Positions 38,923-51,929 of a DNA stretch of 64,000 nt are shown here, piece by piece. Position numbers and translations under genes: made by a program. Position 1 is the first letter of the stretch. Each line of letters opens with the position of its first letter. Source of the DNA: Certhia americana (lineage: Eukaryota > Chordata > Aves > Passeriformes > Certhiidae); contig CM031857.1 in assembly GCA_018697195.1 (NCBI GenBank), positions 57,528,491 through 57,592,490 on the forward strand, given 5' to 3'. Below the pieces are notes generated by a model. It did not search any database and had not been told where the DNA came from. It worked only from the letters and a program-made list of their open reading frames with translations.

Positions 38923-41582
38923 GGATGCAAATGCTCTCCCAACTCACCTTCTGCAACTGCTCTACCTCTGAGCACAGGGTCTGCAGCTAACCCTTCAAAA
39001 AATCCCATGTTAGCTGCTCTGTTTGTTGGGCTCAGCTGTTTCATTCAGCTTTTGATACTGAGCAAAGTTATTTCAATGGCTAGAAAACAGAAGGAATGAT
39101 GCATGCAATGCCCTTCTGGATTATCCCAAGTTATGAGCTGTGAGTGATGGTACAAACAGTAATGTATATGTATCATGGCAAAGTGAAAGATGGCCCCAGT
39201 GATCACAACAGAATGGCAGAGGATAAACAACCACCAGAAGTAACCTTGCTGGCTGAAACAAACATCTGATTTTTACTGAAGCCAAAAGTAGAAAAAACGT
39301 TTTCAAGTTTGCTGAAAGACAGATGGAAATGTCTTAGGGAACTTGACGCAAAGCAATTATGGATGCTCAAACACAACAAAGATTTTGAACATGAAAAGAG
39401 AATACTAAAAGGATTTTTATACTTGACAGTTCATTTCATTGTATTCTCTTTTTATATTAAATTATTAAAGAAAGATATATCAATGTGTGTATTTTTGGTC
39501 CCTTTTTGCTAGTTTAGCTTATTGGAAAAGTTTAACATTTCCCAACAAACTATTTTCATAATATTTCACAAATGTTACAATTTGCCAAGTTTTGCCCTCA
39601 GTAAATTAGCATTGGTCCAAGCCTCTGATGTGCTACTCTTCCTCTCTTAAATGAAATTTTCTTCTTAATTTAATAAAGTACTGTTGGAAACAGATAAGGG
39701 AAGTTACTAATCATCTTTGAAATATCTTTGAACCCTCATCTGTATTATACCACTGAATTTAACAGTACCATAACTTTCAGAAGGTTTAAACCTCCAAGAG
39801 TTTTAATAGTGTATTAGAATAGAATAGACATCTAATTCCATTACTGATGATTTGTCCCTGTTGCTGAAGGTAGTTGGAAGTGTGCTGCAGCTTGGGGATT
39901 ACAAATCAATTTTCACCCTTCTTAATGGTTGCCATGTTTTTAATTTCTTCTGTATGACTTCATGTCATATAAGATATAGATTACAGGCATCTGTTCTGAG
40001 CTGTTCATATGGGCCACTGCTATAATGTATTGTCAAGGATCTCTTGAGAGAATGAAAGCTATCCCACCCCAAGATGTCAAAGAACACTAACATTTAACTG
40101 GAAATACCCATCTCTGCATTGAATATAGAAGGAACTTGGAGACTAGCTTAGCCAAAAGCTAAACATTTGGATTGCTAAAATTAGGGGAGATAAATCCTAC
40201 TGTAGGATTTCAGCTTGCTGCACAATGAGGAGGCAGGAGACAAGAGTCTGTGTTAAGAGGCAGTGTCTCTCCTTCAGCTGTGTAGGGACTTCACCGTTCT
40301 CAGGTAAGAATCTACATGAGACAGTGTAATTAAAATGCCCACATTTAATGTGTGATCAAAGCACTTATTTGTCCTACCAGGTCTCAAAAGGAGCATGCTG
40401 TGCTGAAGCTATACAAATCTATAGGAATTTGGGGTTGCAATGTGCTAATAAGACTTTTGCTCTCTCTATATATGTACAGAGCAACAGCAGAGCTAAAATC
40501 AGCTCAAGTTGTAATGTGATACTATTGGGGGAACTATTATATGCTCTTTTCCACTCTACAAGTTATTGCTTTCTACCTAAATGCAGATTATATGCAGGAA
40601 CCAGAACTTTTATATGACTCAGAGGTGCTGTGTACTTTCCTGGCACTATGATTATATGCAAGGACTTGCATGCAACGAAAACATTGATACTGCTAACCAA
40701 TATTTTAAATTCTTTGTTGGATGTTTGCATATCACCTCCTCACAGACACTCCCATCCTTGTCACATGCATCTTATCTGGTAACATGGCTTTTAACAAGAA
40801 CAAAAAAAGACCTTATTTCAAATTTATGTTTTCTTCTCCTAGCATCCTGATTAGCTGCTGCTTCTGTTTACTGCTTGACAAACCCTTGGAGTACTGGAGG
40901 AGCTGCTGAGTTCTCCAGCAAGAGCTGGAAAAGTTGGATATTATTGCAATTCAGAACTTAATGTGTGCTAATTGTGGGTGGCTGATCACCAAATTAATTT
41001 TGGGTGAGATATGTACTATTTGTAGAACCCATATCATAAGGAAAAAAATGAGGTTTAGAAGATGTGAATTACAATCTCTCTGATTATCTTTACCAAGACA
41101 TTTTGTTAGTTTCACTAGGAATTAATTGCATTACTAAATGTGGCAAATTTTTTTCTAAAGTACATTATTTTCAAATAACTACCAGGTATGTGGCCTACTT
41201 TTGCAGTGAGAAGAAATACTGAACCAACACAGATTAACTCATCTCACTCATAAAAGAACTTTCTTCACCATTGAATGAGGGTGTTGGGTGACAATATATG
41301 ATGTACATTACTGCTGATCTTGGATTCTGTCACAATCCTTTGCCCAGAATAGTCTCAAGCACCGATGAAAATAGGGAGACACACAGGAATTAAGAGAGGG
41401 TTAGTAAATGACTATACTTGGGGACTGAGGTGCAGGTACATTCACACCTTCCATGGCTGTCAGTTTGGTAATGTTTCACAAAGCATTTCATTTTTTTAAA
41501 CTCTAATGTGTGAATTCTTATACTCTACCACAGTTATCTGTAAAAGGGCATTTTCTTCCCACCTGTTCCTCTTCCTTTTCTG
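38923..41582. other. Unique non-coding DNA
   Basis: No gene, RNA or transposon recognised. A 26-nt segment at 40278-40303 is flanked by a good acceptor (CTCTCCTTCAG) and a good donor (CTCAG/GTAAGA), but it is too short to judge. Frames of up to 89 codons (40348-40617 and 40581-40850) have no recognised motifs. Confidence 0.5.
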
Positions 41583-42362
41583 AGAATGGAGACTTCAAAA
41601 CCTCTCTGAACACTATGTGCCAGTATTCAACCACCCTCACAAAACAAAATTGTCACCTTGTATTCTGCTGAACTTTCCTGTATTTCAGTTTGTCACCATT
41701 GCCACTGGTCCTGTTACAGGGCACCACCAAGAAAAGCCTGGCTCTGTCTTCTTTACATCTGCCCTTCAGCTACATATGGACATTGATAAGGTTCCTCCAG
41801 AGCCTTCTTTTCTCCAGGTCAAACTGTCCAATCTCTCTCAGTCTCTCCTTATATTAGAGATGGTCCAGACCCTTAGTCATATTTGCAACTCTTTTCTGGA
41901 CTCTCTCCAGTATATCCATGTCTCTTTTTTAGTGGGGAACCCAGGACTGTATCCAGCAATCCAGATGTGTCTCATGAATGCTGAGCAGAGGGGAAGAATC
42001 AGCCAGCTTTTAGTCTGCCTCACTGTCCATTTATCTTGCCTGTGCATTATCAGTTTGTCAATGATGATATTATGAAAGACTGTTAAGTGCCTTGCTAAAG
42101 TCTACTTTTGCTCTCCACTCATGCACCAGATTAATCATTTCTTTGCACAAGGCTATCACGTTGGTCAGACATGAATTACCCTTCATAAATCCATGATGAT
42201 TACTTCAAATCACCTTGATATTTTTTGGAAATGGTTTCTAAGATTATTTGCTCCATCACCTTAACAAGAATTGAGGCCAGACTGACTTGTCTTTAGCTCT
42301 CTGGATCCTCCTTTGCACATCTCAGTGTGTCATTTGAATTCTTCCAATCCTTGGGAGGCCTC
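41583..42362 (-). mobile_element. CR1 LINE, internally deleted
   Basis: A reverse-oriented CR1. Plus-strand positions 41583-42030 match CR1 3' UTR and the end of the coding region: 'CAACCACCCTCACAAAA', 'TTGCCACTGGTCCTGTTAC', 'GGGCACCACCAAGAAAAG', 'TCCTCCAGAGCCTTCTTTTC', 'TCTGGACTCTCTCCAG', 'CCAGATGTGTCTCATGA'. From about 42035 the sequence jumps to an upstream part of the reverse-transcriptase region ('GCCTTGCTAAAGTCTA', 'TTCATAAATCCATGATGA', 'TTTGCTCCATCACCTTAACA', 'CCAATCCTTGGGAGGCCTC'), so several hundred bases of the coding region between are missing. The typical 3' tail is absent on the left. The 152-codon frame at 41617-42075 is antisense to this element and spurious. Confidence 0.9.
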
Positions 42363-42425
42363 TTTTTCCCTTTCCCTTTCCCTTTCCCTTTCCCTTTCCC
42401 TTTCCCTTTCCTTTTTCCCTTTCCC
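42363..42425. repeat. (TTTCCC)n hexamer array
   Basis: About eight pure tandem TTTCCC units, then a slightly impure end, directly at the 5'-truncation point of the minus-strand CR1 (41583-42362). The opposite strand reads GGGAAA repeats, which fit the G-quadruplex pattern of G3 runs with 3-base loops. Confidence 0.93.
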
Positions 42426-43850
42426 ATACAGAACTCCTATTTAATCCAATGTAGAATACTATTTTATTGTTTTGCTTCTATAATTTTTTCTCAAACTAAA
42501 TGAACAATGAATCTTTCTGGCTTGAGGTAATTTCCGAGTGAGTCCTTCCTAAGAAGACTCAAGTACCAGGGGCTATGAACGCAGACTTTTTACAGATTAA
42601 TTGGTTTATTAATCCATATTTACTATTATAATTTTATGAATTTTGAAGTCTGTATTTGTATCTCATTCAGATAAATCTTCAGCTGAAGTGAATGCAAGTT
42701 TAGTCTGTGTAACAAATGGGTGATAAATGAGTAAAACCTTCAGGATCTGGCATGCTAATGATTATAATTTAACACTACTATAGCTCTTTCCATCTTCAAA
42801 GTGCTTCACGAACATTAACCATTCTAATTAATTTCATTTACAGTTGTTCCTACTGTATCTTTTCCTCTGCTGAATGCTGTAGTTCACTTACTGCTGTATT
42901 GTAATTCAAAGGTTGTTATGGTAAAGATTTTGACAAGAACAGATAATACCTTGTGAAAAATTGCAATTGTGCTAATTACATCAAAGATCAGATGTCAAGA
43001 TTATCCTTGAAAAGGATCCTGGAACATACCACAGGTGTACCAAGTCTCTCAGTAGAAGAGCTAGGTTTGGTGAGTCCACCACTTTTTGGCATGTACCTGC
43101 TGTGGGGGCAAACAGATTTAATAACCTGCAAAATTGATTGAAAGTCATGTTAATCTTCAGTCTTGGGTTTGAGAAGAGGCAGATGAGCAAAGAACACATA
43201 TAACTGTATAACTATCATACCAGTCAATTTGTCAAAGGCTCTAGGACAGAAGAATGACATATGACTGTAAGACAGTGAGGCATCTGTGTTTTATAGTTTT
43301 CCTATCCTGAGATGCATTATTCAAGGTGTTATCTTGTTACTCTGTGTTACTGGAAGTTAAAAAAGACAGTTCAATAGATGCATATCAGTCATTTGACAGC
43401 TTGGTCCAACTTGCCCACCATGGGGAACTGACTGCCAGTTTTGGGATATAACTTTGCAATCCTCTAGCACGTAGTGGAGGTAGACTGGGTGTAATTGCTG
43501 GGCCACCCAGAGGTACAGTAGGAGATGCCCTTCTGCTGAGCTTTGCTGGTTGTCTGAACAGCTTTGTTTCCTGCTCTTTCCTCAGGCAAATCTGTAAGGA
43601 ATCATCTTTTGGAAGCTGTCAGTCACATGTTGGCACTGTAAGTGTCTGTGCTAGGATGTTTGTGGAAGTGTCTGGGGGGAGGTACCCATCAGTCTTAGAA
43701 CAACTGTGTAAGCATCTTGAATATGGAAAATGTGATTTGGGTGTCTGACCAGAATATCTAGAGAGGTCAGCACAGCTTTGCAGGTACAGCTAGTGAAAGT
43801 GAATTCAACATACACTTTTTCTTGTAGGTATTGGAAATGAAGAAGGTTAG
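42426..43850. other. Unique non-coding DNA
   Basis: No recognised gene or transposon. Positions 43586-43637 form a 52-nt segment behind a strong acceptor (TTTCCTGCTCTTTCCTCAG) and before GTAAGT, open in one frame (see findings). Confidence 0.5.
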
Positions 43851-43935
43851 CACAGAATCATAGAATTATTTAGATTGAAATAGACCCCCAATACCATTGA
43901 TGATGATGGTGACTCAACCACTTCCTTGGTGGTTG
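43851..43935 (-). mobile_element. CR1 LINE short 3' fragment
   Basis: Reading on the plus strand: CACAGAATCATAGAATTATT, then 'TTAGATTGAAATAGACC', then, after a short deletion, 'GATGGTGACTCAACCACTTC'. These are two neighbouring blocks of the CR1 3' UTR in reverse orientation, with the part between lost. Similarity fades after 'CTTCCTTGG'. Confidence 0.85.
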
Positions 43936-46900
43936 AGGCAAAGTGGGATATGCAGGAAATGCACCAACAGATAAGAACTCTTGCTCTGTGACAACACTAC
44001 TAGTGGAAGGAAGCCAGGCCCCTGAGGCCAGCTGACAATGACTGATTCCCAGTCCCACTGCTTAGCATTAATGCCCTACCTAGGCTCCTTGGAAAGTCAG
44101 GGTGGGAGAGCTATGAAATCAACTGGAGGGACACTCTAACAACTTGGGAGTCACCACAGAGCCTGTGCTTAGTCCCACATCTTGTTTTAGCTGAAGCCTC
44201 CTGAAATCCATGCCTTTCTAGCAAGTCCAAATATTTTCCTGGAAATGCTACAAGTTACAAGCTTGAACTTCTGAGAGAAAGTCATCCTCTACTGGAATTG
44301 TGGTTGTGGTCTACACTGATTTATTTCAACACTTTGTCATGCAGATATCTGTTTCTGTGGTGGTGGCATATATCTGGGATGATCAAATGTAGAGTCATCT
44401 AGTTAAGTATTTTTCTATGTACTAGAGGACTTCTGCTGTTCAGTAGCATAAAGCTGTAGTTCACAGGGGCTCCTGAAACAGCCTTTCTGATTTCTCTTTA
44501 TAAGATAGATAAAACGGCACCCAGCTGTTTCTTAAAAAAAAAATAAAATCAAAACCCCATTGTTTTTAAATCATACAGTGGCATTTCACAGATGGGTATG
44601 TCCCTGAAATGGGCACTTCAAAATAAGGAATGAATAATTTAATTATTGATTATCATTGTTAAATGATAGATGTTTCCGGGACAGCTCTATAGACTCTTAT
44701 TGCATTTCTAGAGAATCTTATTATTTTAATTGCTACTCCTTTCCTCTTTTTCCCATCACTGTTAAACTCCTTAACTAATGGTGGCCACTGTGGTCAAGGA
44801 TCTCAGACTCCTGCATTTGGGACATGAATAATACATTGTTCATGATTTGACAGGACAGTAGATTTTTCCTTTTTCATGTACTGATACTTCTCAGTTTGCA
44901 GAATATGACTGAATACTAGTTGTTAATGTTATATAAATTTCTCATTATATCTACCCTTTCTTTTGAGTTCTTGGAACTCTTGGATGTTTCTGCAGTGGGA
45001 TTTTATATAAATGTGGTTTTAACCAGTAGTTTTTAGACCTTCTGCATTGCTACACATATTTTTTCAGTGATCCCTAGCACATTTATAGACCAAATGACAG
45101 CATGGAGACTATTAAAGCGCAGATATATGAATTTTTATGAGTTGCATGGATTCCCTGCTTCATGGCAGCAATGAAGTGGGCTGGGACAAATGACAGTGGG
45201 TCAGTGCAACAGTGTAATGGTATGGTACATACATAATCCTAGACTTGAATTGTGGTATCCTGAGAATTCCCCAGAAGTCACTCAGTTCTTCTTTTAGCTG
45301 GATTCCCTCTGGAGTCTGTGCTCCTGGAGCTCCTCTGTAAATTCTTTATTTTCCTTAGTTACAAGAATGGGCAGAAAATACATGCCTGGTGACTCATCCC
45401 TACAAATCACACTGTTCTTTTCTGACTTACTGATGGGGATCACAATCAGCTGCTGTTGTTGGTACTATTTGGACACTTCTGGACGAATTTGAACCTTTTT
45501 GATTTTCAAAAAAGTTGTACATGCAGCTTGTCTATCTATTTGCAATGAATGTGCAAAAGCTGTTCAAAGTTCTTTTCTTTGTTTTTTTGGGAACAGATGA
45601 TTCATCTATTTTTGAAACAATAAATTGGACTTATGCTTAAACAATAAAATGGACTTATGCTAATGGCCCTGCTAACTAGCACCAAATCAAGATAACTGCT
45701 GAAAGCCCTCAGAATCAGACTTGCTGATGTCAAGAAGTTGCTGACAAGTTGCATGACAAGGCTTGCCTGTAGAATAAAAAGGTTACAGAAATCTGGAACT
45801 TGAGGTTGATGTTCTGCAGTTCAGAAAGTACAGCATAAATAAGGGAAAAGGTCCAAAAGGTCAAAATCTACCTGCATGCTCTGGGGATCCCATGACACTG
45901 GGGGAACTATTGCTATGGTATAGAATGAGGAGATCAGATTCCATTCTGTAAGAGTGACTTTAAAGCAATGAATTCTATCCATGCTAGCACTTTCCACAGC
46001 TCACTCAATTTTTGTGCTCCAAGAATTTATCCTCAGAACTTTAACTGTTGTTTCAAACCCATCCTGAGGTAAGGAGGGACCACCCCCAAAGATCAATCAG
46101 TCCAGTTTTACTTGCACTAAATACACTTCCCACTTTTACCCCTTCAGGACCCTGAGATAATTGACATTTTAATATTTCACTTTGATTCCTCTGAAGTTGT
46201 GATTTAGTGTGTAGAAAATATAGTGCAAAATTATGTTAAAACTAATAAAAAGTGTTTACTGCGCTTAATTGTCATAAGTCATTCTATTAAACTGCTGAGG
46301 AATATTAACAAGGGATATGATAATATCACCATCTAAAATTCATATACATTTTTCAGCAGCTGTAAAATGTGTTATAATTATTTAATAGCTTTGCAACTGG
46401 TTGTGTTTGATAATTAACTACTGTGGGTAAGGAGCTGTGCTATTATTTTAACTATCTGAAAAAGACAGAACAGCCTCAGTTTAACCTGACAATTACCCAC
46501 AAAAAAGATCAAGAGGTAAAAAAGTATTTTTATTATTTTTTCCCCCACAAAGCAAAAATGAGGCAAAGGTAGCCTACCTCTTCCAAATGTACTTGTTTAT
46601 TTTGTCTTCACCAACATATGGATTAGATTACAGTAATGCTCTCTACTGAGGGACTACATCTAAAAAATCCAACAGAAACTCATTATCTGCTACTTAATTG
46701 CAAGCTTTGTGTAGGAGAGAAGAAATGTGTGGAAGAGTCCTGCCATGACCTATAAATCACATTTTCTAAAGTCTTTAGGCAGGTGTTTAGGTGTGAAGTC
46801 CCACCATGGGCTGTGAAGCTCCCGGCTCTTACATCCTGCAAATCAAAAAGATACTGGTACCTCCAAGGAGAACTATGAAGAATTCAGACATCAAAATGTG

Positions 46901-49900
46901 CAACCTGAAAATCCCTGCTCAGCTCTCATCCAAACCTTGAAAAGCCTCACAAACTGCCTCTAGAGATGCCTCAGTTTTTAACCTTTACAATCCCTGAGAA
47001 CCTCTTGTTCTGCTTCTGTGCCTACCCAGAAGTGCTCAGCCTGGGAGGACAGATGAAAAGTGCTTCATTCTCACCGAAGTCCACACAGACAGTCCCTCCT
47101 GCCAAGAGGCTCAGCCTGATCAGGCATTCTTAAAAACTGCTTATGGCATACCTCAGAGATATCTGTGACAAATGTGCAGCACTGGCTGCTGCTTTCCTTG
47201 AAAATGTGCACAGAACAGCCTCACGTCTGAGTATTCACATAGCTATGGGAGACAGATTCAACTCACTTCCCCAGCTAAAGCTGTTCAAACTCACCTTCTC
47301 CTTCACCCCTGAAAGAAGTACAGAACTTCTTGGTGTCTTATCTCCAGCCCTCAGATATATCTGAAAGCCCATTTAAGATACCAAATTCTCATTTTGAGTG
47401 TAGGGCTGAAAGTTGAAATCAATGATAAATGCAGAGAGAGGGATGACTGATAATGTTTACTTGCATTTGGTGCCTAATTCATTTTCAGAGGCCATTTAAA
47501 ACAGCCTGTATGGAAGATCCTTCTTCTTGCAGTGCCATATTACTGCAGGTGCCTTTAAGTTCTGTCAAGCAAATGGAGGTTTTTTGGAGTGGATATCTCA
47601 GTAGTGGACTCATGGCTTCATCTGTATGTGTTGCAAAAGCAGACACTAAAAAACTCCACCTTTGGCATGTGTTCCAGGGAGGAAAGGGCTATTTAAGGCC
47701 TGTGGACTTTCTGCTTCCTTTTCCTGTGAGGCTAACACAAAATGGCTGGACAAGTTGGAAGCTGTGTTTCCCCCTTACTTGTCTGCATGATTTTTCATCT
47801 TTTTGAATCAATTGAATGTCACCTAGTGTGGAAAGGGACCTATTTTTTCTTGCTATTTGGTATCAAGTAATTAAATCAAATAAGCAATAACAGGTTATTG
47901 AATAAAAGTCAGGCAGTAAACAGCCTAAATCCCTACTCAAGCTCTTTAAATATGGCCCTGCCACCAACTTCACCTTCAAATGGATCAAGTATCTAACAAT
48001 ATATTGAGTTCCTTCTTGCATCCAGGGCATTTTCTGAAAAGACAAAGGGACTTGACATTTTTCTGGGAGATGATTTCTGTAGCTGATCCTAGCACCATCT
48101 CCTTGTCTGTCTGCCTTCTCCTCTGACAGCTCAGCTGTGATTCAGCCCTGTCTCAGCTTTGATTCAGCTCTGTAAACCAGAACTGAGACTTTAAATCAGC
48201 TGATAAAGCCATTTGTAACAGGAGAGGGAGCTCTCACAACACTTTCTGAGAATTTTTGTGGGTGCTGTTTACCCAAGGCAAGCAAAGGACCTGTCAGAAA
48301 GGACAGAAAACCTGTCCTTGTTTTTATCAAGGAGGATGAGGTACATGTTCATGTTCCTGTATTAGCTTGTGGGAGGCACTCAGAGTTTAGGTTGACTGCT
48401 GCACAAAAAAGACTTGGGATTTGAACAGATTTAGAAACTGCAGGTATCTATATGAACAAAACTCACAAATTCTTTGGCTCCTGTCTGTGTTCTAACTCAT
48501 AAGAAGATTTCCACACATGAAAGGGGAAATTCCATGACTTTCCTCCTGCAGTGAGCTGACCTGGTCCAGTAGAGGTGGTCAGTGTAGCATAATGTGACAT
48601 CCAGCACCATGAGTGTTCCAAATGAGGTCCAAAAGGGCAGTGAAACATAAATGAACCTCTTAGCTCACTTGTTTTGGGAAAACTTACACAGAGTAAGAGT
48701 GATACTAGCAGAACTACCACTTCCTTTCCTTCATCCCTTGTTTCCTCCAAAGCCCCCACCAAAACACTACTTTTGTCTTTGCAGAATTATCTCCTCTGTG
48801 CTTAGAGACAGTTAACCTACATAGGTAATTAATGTCTCCAACAAAGCCAACTATTCAAATCTCCACTTTTTCAAGAAAAATGAAGAAAAATGTTCTTTTT
48901 AGTATGAGTCTTATGATAGGATACATTAGTCTTCTCACAGATTTTATTTCTAGAAATTCCAAGAAAACAAAAGTCTGTGTTGTGCTTTCAGTCACTTGCA
49001 GAACTTTCTCTTCAATCTGAAACTTCCGTGTCTTTAAAATACATGTCAGTTGTGAGCAATCTTTGATCTGTAATAATTGCAGTAACTTTGGTTTACTAAG
49101 GAACAGTATTTTTATCACGGTCTAAAATTTTTGAGAGTATTTACTAGTTGTAAGCAATAGCTAGCTCTTTTTATAAACTAGCAAACTCTCTGTAAAATCT
49201 TTATTTATTTTCTGGAGACACATATGAAAGCTCCCAGGTGCTTTGGTAACTTGTAAGACAACATGTGTACCTCTTCCCTGTTTTTTGCCAACATCCCTTC
49301 TACAGAAGTTTTCTTGTACAGTATGGACATTACTCCTTTTAGCTTTTTATTTGTGTGCTCAAATGAATCAGACAGTATGACAGCACAGCTACCAGGGGAA
49401 ATGAGAACATAAAAATGTCTAAACCAGTTCTGCTCTCAATGTGATGATGTAAACCCCAAGCTTCTCCATTTACTGCAATGAACATACTGCTGACTTAAGC
49501 TTTAAGATTGCACCAAAACCAGAGCATGTTTAAGACTGTGCCAAAGGATAGAATTGTTAACGTCAGTGAGGCTTTCCTTGGATACCAACGCTTTTTCATG
49601 GGGAATCTCAGTATAATTTCCAGAGGACAGGGAATGTGTCACCAGAAATAGAATGAAACTGAAAGACTTCATATGTTAATTTGAAACAAACCCTTTTCAC
49701 TTGACTTTCTAGATAACAGAAAGAGCAGTGAGTCATAATGTGTCAAAAATCTGAGGAACAATGAGTGAAGTCAGAGGGATTCTTCAAAAGGAGATCAAGA
49801 AAAGAAATTTATTTTAGATTTACAATGTACACAAACGAGTGAGGAAAATGGTATACAACCTGATGAAACAAGCCCCCACATTTAAAAAGAGCCCAATGCA

Positions 49901-51384
49901 ACAGAACATCTTTGTCCTAATGGCACAGATGACTTGTGAGCATGTTTTGACTTCATGTTTCAAAATAAAAAATGAATCACAAATTCTCATTTACCAGGAC
50001 TGCAGGAAGCAGAGCGGTTGTTTAAAATGCAGAGGAAAGTGCTATCTCTTCCTTGTTCTATATGGAGTGTTTAAATCCTTACCAGAAGTTCATAAATGAC
50101 ACTCTACTAGGGATTTCCTGATACTGTTTCATCCTGCTAAAATATTTAGATACGAGTGTAGTAAAGATTGGACTGTCTCCTGTGCTGTGAGCTGCTCTGT
50201 GGCTAGAGATCCAGACTCATTGCTCTGCTATTTCTCTAAGTGTCTATATGTGGTATATGAAGCAGAAAAGCTCCAATAAGAGAGAAAGCTTAAACCTTTT
50301 TTCAAAGAATAGTTCATTCTAGCAGTCAAGGACTTCCTTGTGGAAAAGCTTGACCTGGATCTTCTCCATTCAGGAAAAGATTCTGGATCAATGGGCTGTC
50401 TTTATTGCTGGATACTGAAGACATAACTCTGCAAATACATTACTAGCTATTTGGTATAACTTTCTAGTTAGGATAGGAAAACACTCACCTGATGGATGTG
50501 GGGCAACAGTCCCTAATCCCTATTTACTTGGATCTGCAAGGATACCCAGGCAGCCCAGCACCTGTCCAGTCTCATGGATGGTGGATTATGGTGTTTCCAG
50601 TCTACCTAGAAGGGAGTAAATCTGAATCTCCCACACTTGACTTGCTCATAGAACTTAAGTTTTGGATGAAAGAGAGATGGTGATCTTTTCTGATGATTTT
50701 CTAAATCTAGGTCATTATCATATTTGTTTCTTTCAAGCTCTGGAAATGAGATGCATGGTGTCAGCAAAACAACAATTTGTCCAGAAAAAACAAAGCATTT
50801 TAAGTCTCTTTCTTTTGAACTATTCCTTCCAACACTTGAACTTGCCACCCAAATCGAAAAATCAGGGATTTCCATGACTTCAGTTTTAGTTAGGTGTTAC
50901 AATTCTTCCACACAGAGTCTCTTCAAAAAAAGTGTGTAGCCTGTTATCCTATTGTAAAATTGATGTCTCATCTTAAAGTAGCAAACAGAGCAACAAAACT
51001 GATTGAGGAACTGAGAAGGTAAAATGTAGAGCAGGAGAAAGATTAGAATTTATGTAGGCTTAACTCTGATTGTTAAGAGGGAATTTATTGAACCTTATAA
51101 AATCCTCAATTGCATGCATAATATCTCTGTAGTTTACTGTTTTCTTTAATATAAATGAAAGAATTATAAATATGGAACAGATGGTATGAAACACATTTGC
51201 CATACTGAGAATCCTAAGTGCATCTTACTGCAAAAAGGTTCTTGGAGCAGTTTCTAGGGGGAATAAAAAAAGCCTAACTTGTATTTTATCTGAGTGGAAA
51301 ATGCATGTGGGAAGTTTTACCTCTGAAGTTTGTATGAATTTTTTGAAAATCAAAAGCCACCTCTCTACTAGATCACTTGGTGAG
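43936..51384. other. Unique non-coding DNA
   Basis: About 7.4 kb without a recognised gene. It contains an imperfect 24-bp tandem duplication at 45615-45662. The stretch 46780-47370 has a different texture (less AT-rich, with motifs such as TTTAGGCAGGTGTTTAGGTG) and may be an old unrecognised repeat. Open frames of up to 117 codons (47453-47806, plus) lack recognisable motifs. Confidence 0.5.
45615..45662 (+). repeat. Imperfect 24-bp tandem duplication
   Basis: AAACAATAAA(T/A)TGGACTTATGCT(T/A) occurs twice head to tail (45615-45638 and 45639-45662) with two differences. Probably slippage or a small segmental duplication. Confidence 0.85.
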
Positions 51385-51915
51385 ATAGAAACATAAAATG
51401 GCTTGTGTTGGAAGGGATTTTAAAGATCACCTGGTTCAAAGTCTGCTGCTGTGGGCAGGAACACCTTCTACAGACCAGGTTGCTCAAAGTTTTATCCAAT
51501 CTGTCCTTCAACACTTCCAGGTATGGGACACCCACAGCTTCTCTGTGCAACCTGTTCCTGTGCTTTACCACCCTCACAGTAAAAATATCCATCCTGATAT
51601 CTAATCTAAACCTGACTTCCTTCCATTTAAAACTATTGCCCTTATCTTATCACTCTCTGCCTGTATAAAAAGTTCATCCTACTCCTTTTTATAAGACACC
51701 CTAAGGTACTGGAAGATTGTTGTAGTGTCCGTGGAGCCTTTACTTCTGCACGCTGAAAATCCCCGTGTCTCTCTCTTTGTAGGAGAGGCGCACAATCCCT
51801 CTGATCATCATTGTGGTCTTCCTCTGGATCCCCTCTAATGGGTCCACATCTTTTTTGCATTTGAGGGCCCCAAACCTGGACTCAGCACTCGTCCTAATTG
51901 TGGCCAGGACAGAGT
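51385..51915 (-). mobile_element. CR1 LINE, 3' half (left part, interrupted)
   Basis: Reverse-oriented CR1 3' UTR. Plus-strand blocks are 'GTGTTGGAAGGGATTTTAAA', 'CCTTCTACAGACCAGGTTGC', 'CTTCAACACTTCCAGGTATG', 'CTCTGTGCAACCTGTTCCTG', 'ACCACCCTCACAGTAAAAA', 'AGGTACTGGAAGATTGTTGT', 'GTAGGAGAGGCGCACAATCC' and 'CTAATGGGTCCACATCTTTT'. It runs to about 51915, where CR1 similarity stops at 'CCAGGACAGAGT'. The same element resumes at about 52411. Together the two parts account for roughly 0.87 kb of one CR1. Short frames on both strands are spurious. Confidence 0.92.
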
Positions 51916-51929
51916 TATTCTTTTTTTAG

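Noticed and set aside
38778..39044. 88-codon minus-strand frame with a donor-like GTGAGT after GCAGAAG
   Set aside because: Its second half is the AC repeat read as Val/Cys, a stop precedes the ATG, and no family is recognised in the first 33 codons.
40278..40303. 26-nt microexon candidate between good splice-like sites
   Set aside because: Too short to carry any test by eye; sites of this quality occur by chance every few kilobases.
41617..42075. 152-codon plus-strand open frame
   Set aside because: It is antisense to the 3' part of a CR1 element.
42363..42425. Possible telomere-like array
   Set aside because: The unit is TTTCCC/GGGAAA, not CCCTAA/TTAGGG.
46041..46072. 32-nt segment between TCCTCAG and GAG/GTAAGG
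   Set aside because: Same reason: short, no homology, weak acceptor.
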